Positions 20,836 to 30,804 of a stretch of 64,000 nt of DNA are shown here, one piece after another (within the stretch, counting starts at the first letter, position 1; the number at the start of each line of letters is the position of its first letter). The stretch lies in contig CAVTEU010000013.1 in NCBI GenBank assembly GCA_963733905.1, positions 124,001 through 188,000 on the forward strand, given 5' to 3'. Source of the DNA: DATADW01 sp963733905. Its GTDB lineage: Bacteria > Actinomycetota > Acidimicrobiia > Spongiisociales > DATADW01. The notes beneath the pieces are model-generated. The model had not been told where the DNA came from. It saw only the letters and a list, made by a program, of their open reading frames with translations, and made no database searches. Both the position numbers and the translations under genes were made by a program.

Positions 20836-22657
20836 AGTCATCGATTGCCTCCCGCACTGCGTCGGCGATGGCTGTCGCCGAGATCCCGGCGGCGTCGCGC
20901 AGCTCGTCGGGGGCTCCGGAGCGGGGCATCTCGGTCACTGCAAGGTGGACGACTCTTCCGGAGAGCTCGTCCTCGGCGAGTGCAGCCAGCACGGCGTCGC
21001 CCAACCCACCTTCGGCCCAGTGGTCCTCGACGACGATGAGCGGTTTGGCCGCACTCCGTAGGGTCTCGCCGTCGATCGGCTTGACCGAGTAGCAGTCGAT
21101 CACCCCGACGGCGACCCCGTCTTCGGCCAGTTGATCGGCCGCCGCCAGCGCCTGGAAAACCGTGATTCCGGTTGCCACCAGGGTCGCCCGGTCGTCGTCG
21201 CCGTGACGGATCACCTTGCTGCCCCCGATGGGGAACTCATCCTCGGCCCCGTAGAGGGCGGGAGTGTCCTCGCGGATGGTCCGAATGAACGCGATCCCTG
21301 GCCAATCGAGGGCCGCCTCCACCAGCCGGACCGTGGACGTGGCATCGGCTGGGCTGAGCACCGTCGATCCGTGTATCGACCTCATCATCGAGAAGTCCTC
21401 GAGCGCCATCTGCGAGGCGCCGTCCTGTCCGATCGACACACCGGCATGCGACCCGGCGAGGACCATGTGGGCACCGGAGACGGCGGCCATCCGGATGAAG
21501 TCGTATGCCCGGGTGAGAAATGCCCCGAACGTGGCGGCAACGGGGGTGAGCCCGATGACCTGGAGTCCGACCGCCGCTCCAACCATGAGTTGCTCGGCGA
21601 TGAAGACCTCGATGAAGCGGTCTGGCGCCTCCTTTTGGAAGAACTCGGTATAGGTCGAGTTGGCCACCTCACCGTCGATGACGACCAGATCGGAGCGGGA
21701 ATGCGCCAGGGCGGCAAGCGCCTTGCCGAATGCCCTTCGGGTCGCCAGTGGCTCGGTGAAGGTGGGCCTGGTGTACTCCTCGGGTGAAGCCCCATCGTCG
21801 GGGACGGGCTGGGGTGGTGCCGGCTTGATGGTGAGCGAGCGCTCCCCGCCCAGTTCTTCAACTGCGGTGGCCGCCTCTTCCTCGGACAGAGCCTTCCCGT
21901 GCCAGCCATCCCTGTCGGCGAGGAAGGAGACTCCGTGACCTTTGACCGTCTTGGCGACGATCAGAACCGGTCGGTCGGTCTCGTTCACCCGCCCATAGGC
22001 AGCGTCGATGTCGTCGACGTCGTGCCCGTCGACCTGGATCGCCTCCCACCCGAATGCCTCGGCGCGGCGGGCATACGTGTCACCGTCCCACTCCAACATG
22101 GTCGGTCCCCGCTGGCCGAGTCGGTTCATGTCGAGGATCCCCACCAGGTTGCGCAACCCGTGGTGAGAGGAGTTCTCCATCGCCTCCCATACCGACCCCT
22201 CGGCCATCTCGGAGTCGCCCATGAGCACCCACACACGCCCCGGCAGTTGACGGAGCCGCATCCCCATCGCCATCCCGAACCCGATGGGCAGCCCCTGTCC
22301 GAGGGCACCGGTGCCGACGTCCACCCATGGCATGTCCTCGGTCGGGATGGGGTGCCCCTGGAGCGGGCTTCCGAACTTGCGGTAGGTCAGAAGTTGGTCA
22401 TCCGTGATCGCTCCGACCGCTTTGAGAAGCGCGTAGAGAAGGGGCGTGGCGTGACCCTTGGAGAAGATGACCCGGTCGCCGCCAAGGTGATCTGGGTCGT
22501 CGGGGTCCCAGCGGAGATGGTTGGCATAAAGGACCGCCATGAGGTGCGAAGCCGACAACGCCGATGTGGGGTGACCCGATCCCGCCCGGGTCGAGGCGCG
22601 GATCGCATCGACACTGAGCTGTGCGGCGAGTTCGTCGAGTTCCGACTTGGTCGGCAT
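20834..22657 (-). CDS. tkt: Transketolase (single-chain, ~607 aa)
   Basis: Intact. Moves two-carbon ketol units between sugar phosphates in the pentose phosphate pathway, using thiamine diphosphate. The N-terminal TPP domain shows AGSGHPTSALSASHLMAVLY, then GDRVIFSKGHATPLLYALLK and the GDxxxxEG stretch LMGDSEMAEGSVWEAMENSS with Mg-binding NRLGQRG. The pyrimidine domain carries FIEVFIAEQLMVGAAVGLQV (catalytic Glu region) and SHAGVSIGQDGASQMALEDF. The C-terminal domain follows. Its length is shorter than the classic ~660-residue bacterial enzyme and closer to the animal/archaeal-like class. It is divergently unrelated to the polysaccharide genes but sits between the exporter and a sulfotransferase. 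Confidence 0.9.
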   Translation of the reverse strand: MPTKSELDELAAQLSVDAIRASTRAGSGHPTSALSASHLMAVLYANHLRWDPDDPDHLGGDRVIFSKGHATPLLYALLKAVGAITDDQLLTYRKFGSPLQGHPIPTEDMPWVDVGTGALGQGLPIGFGMAMGMRLRQLPGRVWVLMGDSEMAEGSVWEAMENSSHHGLRNLVGILDMNRLGQRGPTMLEWDGDTYARRAEAFGWEAIQVDGHDVDDIDAAYGRVNETDRPVLIVAKTVKGHGVSFLADRDGWHGKALSEEEAATAVEELGGERSLTIKPAPPQPVPDDGASPEEYTRPTFTEPLATRRAFGKALAALAHSRSDLVVIDGEVANSTYTEFFQKEAPDRFIEVFIAEQLMVGAAVGLQVIGLTPVAATFGAFLTRAYDFIRMAAVSGAHMVLAGSHAGVSIGQDGASQMALEDFSMMRSIHGSTVLSPADATSTVRLVEAALDWPGIAFIRTIREDTPALYGAEDEFPIGGSKVIRHGDDDRATLVATGITVFQALAAADQLAEDGVAVGVIDCYSVKPIDGETLRSAAKPLIVVEDHWAEGGLGDAVLAALAEDELSGRVVHLAVTEMPRSGAPDELRDAAGISATAIADAVREAIDD

Positions 22658-22744
22658 TGCACTCTCCCTGCTGTGCTGCTCCTCCGAGGCTACCGACCTC
22701 GCCGACGTTGGCCTCGAGTGACCCGCAGCTCGCGACTCTGCTGG

Positions 22745-22772
22745 CTGCCGTCTGCCGTCTGCCGTCTGCCGT
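22745..22772. repeat. Four tandem copies of heptamer CTGCCGT
   Basis: Four perfect 7-nt units (GACGGCA-type on the minus strand), 11 bases after the minus-strand stop of the sulfotransferase at 22784 and before the transketolase start. The same heptamer array recurs at 28247-28274 and 50735-50755, with a GACGGAA variant at 28172-28185 and 62602-62622. Confidence 0.9.
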
Positions 22773-22783
22773 CTCGCTTCTTC

Positions 22784-23675
22784 CTACTCGTACCCCAGCT
22801 TCTCCATCTCGTCGCCCAATTGCTCGACGATGTAGTGGGCAACATCGGAATCGAGTTCGCTGCGCCAACGGCCGACGGAGGCGACGGCGCTGGGGGTTGT
22901 TCGGTGGTCGAGGTGTGCCGGCACTCGGGACGGTTTGAGATCGATGTCCAGCCAGGAACCGAGCTTGTCGGCGGTGGCGGCGATTTCGAGTGCCAGGTCC
23001 TCGTACCGGATGACGAGCGTGCGCGGGCCGGGTTTGCCCGCCGCCCGGAACAGTTGGCGTTGCCGCTCGACAAATCGGGGGGCGTAGGTCTCCGGGGTGT
23101 CGTCGGCGCGGAAGCCGAAGCTGGGATGGCGGCGGGCAACGAAGGAGGCGATCGAAACCATCTGATCACGGGGATCCCGAACCAGGTACCCAATCCGGAC
23201 CGGTAGGGCGCGCCGCGCCATCCTCGGTACCCAGATCGGGCTGGTCTCGGCGTAGTAGCGAGGCGGTGGATCGATCCCGGCCGATGCTCTCATGCGATCC
23301 GAGAAGACACGCCAGGTTGCCCTCAGGAGAGGGATCCACAGCGGTGGCTCTTCGACCTCGAGCAGCCGGCGGCTCCGTCCATGGGATCCCACCGAGGAGC
23401 CTGCCAGCCGGCAGATGACGGACCTGGTCGATCGAGGCGCGGTGCCAGCGCTCGGCCGATGCGACGCCCTCCACCGGTAGGCGGGCCCATTGGAGCAGGT
23501 AGGTGAGGTAGGCCCGTTCGTAGGCATAGACCCGCTCGAAGAGGACATCTCGAGACGTGCCCAACAACTCCATGAGCAGCGTCGACCCCGACCTGCCGGT
23601 GGCGACGAACACGACTGGCACAAGGGGTTGCATGCGGTGATTCAAGCCGCGACGTCGAACCGCCGATTGCATCAT
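22784..23675 (-). CDS. Sulfotransferase family protein, frameshifted
   Basis: ATG 23675 (or 23672/23633). VVFVATGRSGSTLLMELLGT is the PAPS 5'-phosphosulfate loop. After a frame change near 23370 the rest reads IGYLVRDPRDQMVSIASFVA (3'-phosphate motif) and TLVIRYEDLALEIAATADKL, the typical RYEDL motif late in the fold. Joined length ~295 residues. It is divergent from the PAPS synthetase gene 114 bases away, so enzyme and cofactor supply may share a regulatory region. Substrate unknown. Confidence 0.75.
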
Positions 23676-23789
23676 GACGGAGCCTCCGGCCGCGGCCGGT
23701 ACACTCCGGTGCCCGCCCGGAGCGGCGCGGTCTAGCTCTGAAGGTTGGATCGCCCCCGGGCATGTTTCGCGATTGCTAGGAGCAGATTC

Positions 23790-25523
23790 GTGGTTGACCA
23801 CCTCATCACGCCCCACGGGGGAACACTCGTCGACCTCATCGTCGACCCGGAGAGAGCCGCCGAGCTCAAGACCCAGTCGGCCGATTGGCCCTCGTGGGAC
23901 CTGACCGAGCGTCAGCTGTGCGATCTCGAGCTGTTGCTCAACGGTGGGTTCTCCCCGCTGCGCGGATTCCTCGGGAAGGACGACTACGAACGGGTCTGCG
24001 CCGAGATGAGACTGGCGGACGGAACGCTCTGGCCCATCCCCATCACCCTCGACGTCACCGAGGAAGTCGCCCAAGGGCTCGAAACCGGTTCACGTCTGGC
24101 ATTGCGTGACCCCGAGGGTGTGATGCTCGCCGTGCTCACTGTCGGCGACCTGTGGCAGCCGGACCGGGAGGCCGAGGCCGCCAACGTCTTCGGCACCACC
24201 GATCCCATCCACCCCGGAGTCGGCCATCTGCTCAACCGGAGCAACCCGTGGTACGTGGGCGGGACCATCGAGGGCATCCAGATGCCCATCCACTACGACT
24301 ACACCGAACTCCGCCGCGGCCCGAGCCAGGTACGCGACGAGTTCGCCCGTCTGGGGTGGACCGAGGTGGTCGCCTTCCAGACCCGTAACCCGATGCACCG
24401 AGCCCACGTCGAGCTCACCATGCGGGCGGCGGCCGAGGTTGGCGCCAACCTGCTCATCCAGCCGGTCGTGGGGATGACCAAGCCGGGGGACGTCGATCAC
24501 TACACCCGGGTGCGCGCCTACCAGGCTGTCCTCTCCCACTACCCGAAGTTCACCGCCACCCTCTCGCTGTTGCCGCTGGCGATGCGGATGGGCGGTCCCC
24601 GCGAGGCCGTCTGGCACGCCATCATCCGGAAGAACCACGGGTGCACCCACCTCATCGTCGGACGTGATCATGCCGGGCCGGGAAGCGACTCTTCGGGCAC
24701 GCCTTTCTACGGTCCCTACGACGCCCAGGACCTTCTTCGCAAGCACGAAGAGGAACTCGGGGTCCACATGGTGGATTTCAAGATGATGGTCTACCTCCCC
24801 GACGAGGACCGCTACATCCCGGTGGACGAGGTGCCGGAGGGGGCGCACACCCTGTCGATCTCGGGGACCGAGCTTCGCCAGCGGCTCGCCGAAGGCCGGG
24901 AGATCCCGGAGTGGTTCACCTACCCCGAGGTCGGCCGCGAGCTGCGCAAGACCCACCCACCGCGGTCGCAGCAGGGGTTCACGGTGTTCTTCACCGGTCT
25001 CTCCGGCTCGGGCAAGTCGACCATCGCCAACGCGCTGCTGGTCAAGCTGCTCGAGATCGGGGGTCGCCCCGTCACGCTGCTCGACGGCGACCTGGTTCGG
25101 AAGCACCTCAGCTCCGAGCTCGGGTTCTCCAAGGAGCACCGCGACCTCAACATCCGGCGCATCGGATACGTCGCCTCGGAGATCACCAAGAACGGTGGCA
25201 TCGCCATCTGCGCCCCGATCGCCCCCTACGACCAGACCCGCAAGGATGTCCGTGGGATGATCGAGCCGGTCGGCGGGTTCATCCTGGTCCATGTCGCCAC
25301 GCCGATCGAGATCTGCGAGGAGCGGGACCGCAAGGGCCTCTACGCCAAGGCGCGTGCCGGGATCCTCAAGGAGTTCACCGGGATCTCTGATCCATACGAG
25401 GAGCCGGCCGACGCCGAGGTCGTCATCGACACCACTCAGTTCTCACCCGAGGAGGCGGCCAACCAGGTGATGCTCCACCTGGAGCGCCTCGGCTATCTCG
25501 CCGCCAACGGCGGGGCGGACTGA
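23790..25523 (+). CDS. Bifunctional sulfate adenylyltransferase / adenylylsulfate kinase (PAPS synthetase)
   Basis: Intact, ~577 residues. GTG 23790 is preceded by AGGAG at 8-nt spacing, so it is preferred over an upstream in-frame ATG. The N-terminal two-thirds is ATP sulfurylase: VVAFQTRNPMHRAHVELTMR (HxxH-type ATP site), LIVGRDHAGPGSDSSG and TLSISGTELRQRLAEGREIP. The C-terminal third is APS kinase, with P-loop FFTGLSGSGKSTIANALLVK, the DGDLVRKHL loop and GLYAKARAG. It makes APS from sulfate and ATP, then phosphorylates it to PAPS, the donor for sulfotransferases. The ATPS-first order matches bacterial fusions rather than the animal kinase-first order. The downstream permease and CysQ-type phosphatase complete a PAPS-supply operon. 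Confidence 0.93.
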   Translation: MVDHLITPHGGTLVDLIVDPERAAELKTQSADWPSWDLTERQLCDLELLLNGGFSPLRGFLGKDDYERVCAEMRLADGTLWPIPITLDVTEEVAQGLETGSRLALRDPEGVMLAVLTVGDLWQPDREAEAANVFGTTDPIHPGVGHLLNRSNPWYVGGTIEGIQMPIHYDYTELRRGPSQVRDEFARLGWTEVVAFQTRNPMHRAHVELTMRAAAEVGANLLIQPVVGMTKPGDVDHYTRVRAYQAVLSHYPKFTATLSLLPLAMRMGGPREAVWHAIIRKNHGCTHLIVGRDHAGPGSDSSGTPFYGPYDAQDLLRKHEEELGVHMVDFKMMVYLPDEDRYIPVDEVPEGAHTLSISGTELRQRLAEGREIPEWFTYPEVGRELRKTHPPRSQQGFTVFFTGLSGSGKSTIANALLVKLLEIGGRPVTLLDGDLVRKHLSSELGFSKEHRDLNIRRIGYVASEITKNGGIAICAPIAPYDQTRKDVRGMIEPVGGFILVHVATPIEICEERDRKGLYAKARAGILKEFTGISDPYEEPADAEVVIDTTQFSPEEAANQVMLHLERLGYLAANGGAD

Positions 25524-25601
25524 GCAGCGGCGGCTCTTGCCGTCGGAGGACCCAATCGAAGTCCCGTCCCCTCCCCCGGGTGACGACAACGGGGGGTCGC
25601 G

Positions 25602-27380
25602 TTGACCTGGGAGGCCTGGTTCACGCTGGCCGTCGTGGTCATCGTCCTCGTCGTCTTGGTGCGCGACCTGGTGGCGCCGGCGGCGGCGATGGTCGGCGGG
25701 ATGGTGGCGGTGCTGGTCGCCGGGATCGTCACCCCCGAAGAGGCGTTCGCCGGATTCGCCAACCCGGCTCCGATAACGGTCGCTGCCCTGTTCGTTCTGG
25801 CCCGCGCCGTCGAGAAGACCGGGGCCCTCACCCCGGTGGTTCGTCTGACGCTCGGCGCGACGGTCGGTGTCCGGCGATCGCTGGCCCGTTTGGTCTTCCC
25901 CACCATCGGCCGCCTCGGCCTTTCTCAACAACACGCCGATCGTCGCCATGCTCTTGCCCCAGGTGGAGAAGTGGGCCGAGGAGCGGGGCCGCTCGCCCTC
26001 GCTCTACCTGATGCCGCTCTCCTTCGCCGCCCTGCTCGGTGGGGTGGTCACCGTGATCGGGACCTCGACCAACATCGTCGTGTCGGGGCTGCTGGAGAAC
26101 GCCGGTCAACCCCCCATCGGGTTCTTCGAGATCACCGGAGTCGGGCTTCCCGATCGCGATCGTGGGTGGGATCCTGCTGGTCCTGCTCACCCCGCGGCTG
26201 CTCAGGGTGCGCCGGTCGGTCAGACAGGAGGCGGAGGACGACGCCAAGCGGTTCGTCCTCGACATGGTGGTCGATGAGTCCGGCACCCTTGACGGCCGGG
26301 CGGTCGAAGCGGGTGGGCTTCGCCATCTCAAGGGAGTTTTCCTCGCCGCCCTCGATCGCGAGGGTGAGGTGATCGCCCCGGTCACTCCCGACACCATCCT
26401 GCGCGGCGGTGACGTCCTCCGCTTCGTCGGAATGGCCGATCAGGTGCTCGACCTGCAGGCGTATCCGGGGACTGTCCTCGGCCGAGGAGACCCACCTGCT
26501 CGAACTCGACACAAGCCGGGCGCGCTACTTCGAGGCCGTGATCGGTCCCACATCGCCCATGGTGGGCACCACGCTCAAGGAGATCGGGTTTCCGGCAGCG
26601 ATACCAGGCGGCGGTGGTCGCCATCCACCGGGCCGGGCAGCGGATCGACGCCAAGCTGGGGTCGGTTCCGCTCCGCGTCGGCGACACGCTCCTCCTCATC
26701 GCCGACCCGGGTTTCCGCGACCGGTGGCGCGACCGGCGCGACTTCCTGTTGGTGTCGTCAACCGGGGGCACCCCGCCGGTGCCCACCACCAAGGCGATGG
26801 TGGTCGGCGCGATAACCCTGGCGATCGTTCTCGCCGCATCGCTCGAAATCATCCCCATCCTCCAGGCCAGCCTGATCGGGGCGGTCGCCCTCGTCCTGTT
26901 CGGGGCGGTCACCCCGGGCGAGGCCCGTGACGCCGTCGACCTCGACGTGATCATCGTCATCGCTGCAGCCTTCGGGGTGGCGGCCGCGGTCGAAACGTCC
27001 GGGCTCGGCCCAGATCGTGGCCGACGGGATGGTCGATGCCTTCGACTTCTTCGGTCCGATCTGGGGATCCTCGCCGGAGTGGTGGTGGCCACAGTGATAC
27101 TCACCGCATTGGTCTCGAACAACGCCGCCGCCCTGCTCATGTTCCCGATCGCCGTCGCCGCCGCCACCGGCGCCGGCCTCGAGCCGCGGGGTTTCGCCAT
27201 CGCAATCGCCGTCGCCAGCTCGGTCGACTTCCTCACCCCGATCGGATACCAGACCAACACGATGGTCTACGGGCCGGGCGGATACCGGTTCGCCGACTAC
27301 CCGCGGCTCGGGGGCGCCGCTGACCTTGCTCGTGGTGGTGACGCTGGTGGCTCTTGGTCCCGGTCTTTTGGCCGTTTTGA
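25602..27380 (+). CDS. SLC13/DASS-type permease with TrkA-C domains, candidate sulfate transporter; frameshifted
   Basis: Starts TTG 25602 (TWEAWFTLAVVVIVLVVLVR). The two halves of the DASS fold are visible: FLNNTPIVAMLLPQVEKW with GGVVTVIGTSTNIVVSGLL, and later LTALVSNNAAALLMFPIAVA with DFLTPIGYQTNTMVYGPGGY. Between them are two RCK_C/TrkA-C-like soluble segments (GGDVLRFVGMADQVLDL; SVPLRVGDTLLLIADPGFRD). At least six frame changes occur between 25910 and 27330. The end VFWPF at 27380 is typical of the family. SLC13 members carry sulfate or dicarboxylates. Its place between PAPS synthetase and CysQ argues for sulfate, which remains inference. Confidence 0.7.
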
Positions 27381-27398
27381 ACCAACAGGAGAGCACCA

Positions 27399-28172
27399 AT
27401 GAGCAGAGCCGACGACGTTTCCCGCATCGAGCACGCCTTGAAGCTCGCCGCCGATGTCCTCGAAGACTTCACCCCTGGCGAGGTGGCGGCGAGGACAAAG
27501 ACCGGCGATGACCCGGTGACCGCGGCCGATCTCGCCCTAAACGAGGTGCTCCACCAGGCGCTCCCTCAACCGGGGGAAGGATGGCTGTCGGAAGAGACCG
27601 CCGACGACACCTCCAGACTCGGCTGCAGCCGGGTGTGGGTGGTGGACCCCTTGGACGGCACCCGGGAGTTCGTCAGAGGCATACCGGAGTGGTGTGTCTC
27701 GGTGTCGCTGGTTGAGGACGGCGTGGCCGTGGCGGGCGGGATCCTCAGCCCGGGGCCGGGCCACCTGATCCTTGGCGCCACCGGGCACGGTGTCACCCTC
27801 AACGGCAAGCCCGCAGCGTGCACCGACAGGTCTGCACTGACCGGCGCCCTGGTGCTTGCCAGTCGGAGCGAGGTGAAGCGCGGAGAGTGGGACCGGTTCT
27901 TCAGCACCGACATCTCGGTGCGGAACATGGGATCGGTCGCCTACAAGCTGGGGCTAGTCGGCGCCGGTCTGGCCGACGCCACATGGACGCTGGTCCCCAA
28001 ACACGAATGGGACGTTGCCGCCGGAGCAGCCATCGTCCTCGCCGGTGGCGGGACGCTTCTCACCTTGGATGGAGAGGAACCCCTCTTCAACCGGGAGAAC
28101 CCCAAGCTGACCGGCTTCGTCGCCACCGCCCCGGGTATCGCGGCCTCTGTGCGGCAGTTTCTCGAGCTCTAG
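27399..28172 (+). CDS. cysQ: 3'(2'),5'-bisphosphate nucleotidase (CysQ type)
   Basis: Intact, 257 residues, ATG with AGGAG upstream. Inositol-monophosphatase fold: GDDPVTAADLALNE (metal site 1 region), VWVVDPLDGTREFVRG (the DPLDGT motif plus the EF extension seen in CysQ) and KHEWDVAAGAAIVLAGGG (W/DxAAG motif). It would hydrolyse PAP, the inhibitory by-product of every sulfotransferase reaction, to AMP. It is the third gene of the PAPS-supply set, 18 bases after the permease. Inositol monophosphatase activity is the alternative but less likely here. Confidence 0.85.
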   Translation: MSRADDVSRIEHALKLAADVLEDFTPGEVAARTKTGDDPVTAADLALNEVLHQALPQPGEGWLSEETADDTSRLGCSRVWVVDPLDGTREFVRGIPEWCVSVSLVEDGVAVAGGILSPGPGHLILGATGHGVTLNGKPAACTDRSALTGALVLASRSEVKRGEWDRFFSTDISVRNMGSVAYKLGLVGAGLADATWTLVPKHEWDVAAGAAIVLAGGGTLLTLDGEEPLFNRENPKLTGFVATAPGIAASVRQFLEL

Positions 28173-28185
28173 ACGGAAGACGGAA
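28172..28185. repeat. Two copies of heptamer GACGGAA fused to the cysQ stop
   Basis: The last base of the cysQ TAG is the first base of the first unit (TAGACGGAAGACGGAAG). This is a variant of the GACGGCA array found at three other gene ends in the window. Confidence 0.8.
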
Positions 28186-28246
28186 GAGCATACGTCGAGA
28201 GCTCCGCTCCTCCCCCGCAAGGGGCACTACGATCTGCGCGGATTGG

Positions 28247-28274
28247 CTGCCGTCTGCCGTCTGCCGTCTGCCGT
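28247..28274. repeat. Four tandem copies of heptamer CTGCCGT
   Basis: Perfect four-unit array, identical to 22745-22772, and again 11 bases beyond the stop of a minus-strand gene (the M24 peptidase ending at 28286). It lies in the convergent gap between cysQ and that gene. Confidence 0.9.
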
Positions 28275-28285
28275 CTGTTCTTGGG

Positions 28286-29381
28286 TCACTCCACCACGTA
28301 GAGACGACGGTCGGATCGGTTTAGCCGCTCGACGCCATCTGGGGTGACGGCGACGATGTCCTCGATCCTCATCCCCCACTGACCGGCGGCATACAGACCC
28401 GGCTCGACCGAGAACGTCATCCCCGGCTCCAGCGGCAGGTCGTTGCCAGCGACGATGTAGGGATTCTCGTGCACCTCGAGGCCGATCCCATGACCTGTGC
28501 GGTGAATATAGAGATCTCCCATCCCGGCCTTTTCGATGACGCCCCTGGTCACCGCGTCGATCTCGGCGGCGGGCGTACCTGGTTTGACCGCCTCCACCCC
28601 GGTTCGTTGCGACTCCTCCAGCACGCGGTAGGCGGCCTCCACCTCGGCGGGAGGGTCGCCCACCACAAAGGTTCTGGTGGTGTCGGAGCAATAGCCGCCG
28701 ATCCGGCCTCCGAAATCCACGACGACGGTGTCGCCTCGTTCGATGGTCCGGTCGGTGGGCGTATGGTGCGGCGAGGCGGCGTTCGGTCCGGAGGCGACGA
28801 TGGCGAACCCCGCGGTGTCGTGCCCCTCTTCAACCGCCCACTCGGCCACCGTCGCGGCGAGTTGACGCTCGGTTCTCTCCGAGAACTTTGTGGCGGCGAG
28901 CCGCTCGACCACCCGATCGGTGGCGGCGGCAGCCGACCTCAGCAAGCCGATTTCCTCGGCGTCCTTCCGCATCCGAAGCTTCTGCGTGATCGGTGCCGCC
29001 GGGGTGAACCTGGTGTCGGTGAAGGGCATCCTGCAGCCCGAGCAGGAATACCGCCCACGTCTGGTCGCCAACCGCGACCACCCCTTTCCCATCGAGCTCG
29101 TCGACCACCATCGAAATGGGTTCATCGGTCTCGTCCCAGGGCCGAATCCCGAACACCTCTGGTTGGGGAGCGACTCGGGGCGCCTCCAGTCGCGGGACCA
29201 CAAGCACCGCTTCACCATCAACCGGGAGCACCAGCATGGTGAGCCGTTCGGTGAGGAGAGCCTCGTATCCGGTCAGGTAGGGGAGGTCGGCGCCCACCGA
29301 GGCAACGAGGGCATCGATCCCAGCTTCGGCGAGGAGGCTCCGGATCCGTTTGGTGCGGGTGGCGTAGTCGTGGCCCATCAA
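28286..29381 (-). CDS. M24 family Xaa-Pro aminopeptidase, frameshifted
   Basis: Start MMGHDYATRTKRIRSLLAEA at 29381. The N-terminal creatinase-like domain reads IDALVASVGADLPYLTGYEA. A frame change near 29035 leads into the catalytic pita-bread domain: EGHDTAGFAIVASGPNAASP, GDTVVVDFGGRIGGYCSDTT (two metal Asp), HRTGHGIGLEVHENPYI (metal His) and MTFSVEPGLYAAGQWGMRIE (metal Glu). All five metal ligands appear present. Total ~365 residues, normal for PepQ-like enzymes. Cytoplasmic; it would cleave N-terminal residues preceding proline. Confidence 0.85.
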
Positions 29382-29423
29382 TCCAACCTAACGCCCAGAG
29401 AGCAGAGCCCGGACCGAGGTGGC

Positions 29424-30596
29424 CTAGGCCTCCGCCTCCCACGGGATCTGCGGTTCTGGGATTGGCGGCGGCGCCGCCGGCATCTCGGCGCTGTCGGCGA
29501 GAGCCCGGAACAGGAAGCTGGCCATCTGTCCTCTGGTGACCGGGTCCGCAGGACAGAACCGGTCGTTCTCCGGGGGATTGCACCCGGTGGTGACGCCGGC
29601 GGTGGCAATGAGCTCGATGCTCTTCTCGTGGGTGGAACCGTCGTCGTCGGTGAACTGATCACGACGACCGTCTTCGGAATAGCCGAGAGCCCTGACCAGG
29701 AACGACGCCATTTGCTCGCGTGTCACCGGATCATCGGGGCAAAAGCGACCCGGATCGGTCTCGTCGCAGCCCTCGGTCACACCTGCAGTGACGAGCAGGT
29801 CGATACTCGTCTCGTGAGTGGAGCCGTCGTCGTCCCAGAAGAGGTCGCCGGCGCCGGGGTCTTCGTACCCCATGGCTCTGACCAGGAAGGATGCCATCTG
29901 CGCCCGGCTGACCGGGTAGCCGGGGCAGAAGGTGGTGCCGTCGGCGGTGCATCCCTTCGTGATCCCCTGCGCGGCCAGCCACCTGATCGCTTCGGCGTGC
30001 ACCGAACCGGCGATATCGAGGAAGGCCACCGGAGGAGTGGTCTCAGGAGGTGCCTTCTTGGGGCTCCCGCCGATCGGCTCGTCGAGCACCGTGGCCGCCA
30101 GGAGATGCTTCTGGGGGTCGATCGCCGTGTCGTTGGGACGGTGCAGTTCGAAGTGGAGATGGGGGTCGGTGTCCTCGGCGTTGCCGCTGTCCCCCACCCA
30201 CCCCACCAACTGACCGGCTTCGACCTCGGCTCCGGGGACGATGCCATCGACCATCCCCCACCCGAGGCCATCGTCGGTGCCCGGGGTGTCGTTGTTGAGG
30301 TGGATGTACCAGGACGACCAACCGTCATCGTGGAGCAGTTGGAAGGCGCAGCATTCGTCGCTGACCCACCCGACGGTCCCGGTTGCGGCGGCCACAACCT
30401 CGGTCATCTTTGGCGCCAGGATGTCGTTCCCCTCGTGGGTGTGGTCGCCGCGCGGATCGCCGAAGTCGTCGTTGGGGACACCACCGCCGACGAGCGGGAA
30501 GTACATCTCGTAAGGCTGGCTCTCGGCGAGGGCGGCGCCCGCAGGCAGGGCGGCGAGGAGGACACCCACCACAAGCGCCAGCACAACTCGACGCAT
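29424..30596 (-). CDS. Secreted M23-type metallopeptidase with three SLH repeats
   Basis: Intact, 390 residues. Signal peptide LALVVGVLLAALPAGAALA. The peptidase-like domain (~30-165) has DPRGDHTHEGNDILAPKMTE and DTDPHLHFELHRPNDTAIDP, matching the HxxxD and HxH zinc motifs of LytM/M23 endopeptidases; the strand between them is WSSWYIHLNNDTPG. Three SLH repeats follow, each with GC....FCP..PVTR.QMASFLVRA, ending in a Pro-rich tail. It is expected to cut peptidoglycan cross-links while bound to a wall polymer. A 208-base leader separates it from the upstream gene and contains a perfect hairpin. Confidence 0.85.
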   Translation of the reverse strand: MRRVVLALVVGVLLAALPAGAALAESQPYEMYFPLVGGGVPNDDFGDPRGDHTHEGNDILAPKMTEVVAAATGTVGWVSDECCAFQLLHDDGWSSWYIHLNNDTPGTDDGLGWGMVDGIVPGAEVEAGQLVGWVGDSGNAEDTDPHLHFELHRPNDTAIDPQKHLLAATVLDEPIGGSPKKAPPETTPPVAFLDIAGSVHAEAIRWLAAQGITKGCTADGTTFCPGYPVSRAQMASFLVRAMGYEDPGAGDLFWDDDGSTHETSIDLLVTAGVTEGCDETDPGRFCPDDPVTREQMASFLVRALGYSEDGRRDQFTDDDGSTHEKSIELIATAGVTTGCNPPENDRFCPADPVTRGQMASFLFRALADSAEMPAAPPPIPEPQIPWEAEA

Positions 30597-30644
30597 CGCC
30601 TCCGCCTCCCTCCCGGCGCACCGTCAGCGTCCTTGAACGCGACA

Positions 30645-30668
30645 AGAGCCGACTTCTCAGTCGGCTCT
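30645..30668. other. Perfect 10-bp hairpin in the M23 gene leader
   Basis: AGAGCCGACT and AGTCGGCTCT separated by 4 bases, 49 bases upstream of the M23-type gene start. No T-run on either strand, so it is not a standard intrinsic terminator. It could be a 5'-UTR control structure. I looked for c-di-AMP riboswitch landmarks (common before such hydrolases in actinobacteria) and could not confirm them. Confidence 0.4.
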
Positions 30669-30783
30669 CAAAATGATGCGCGCCCGCGCAACCTACCCCC
30701 ACCGGCCAGTTACCGCAACCGGGACAGCCGGCAGGGTCGGGCGCGTCTCTGTGGGCTCGGAGCGCTGCCTCTGGCGCACGGCT

Positions 30784-30798
30784 CGAACCCTGGGTTCG
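30784..30798. repeat. 15-bp palindrome CGAACCCTGGGTTCG
   Basis: Perfect palindrome around a central T, six bases beyond the minus-strand stop of the sorbosone-dehydrogenase-like gene. Related copies lie at 39006-39019 and in a cluster at 56644-56730, all outside genes. Confidence 0.7.
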
Positions 30799-30804
30799 AT
30801 CGAT

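Noticed and set aside
30597..30804. c-di-AMP (ydaO-type) riboswitch in the M23 leader
   Set aside because: Only GC-rich pairing and a GGGGGTAGG-like patch are seen; the conserved consensus could not be matched.
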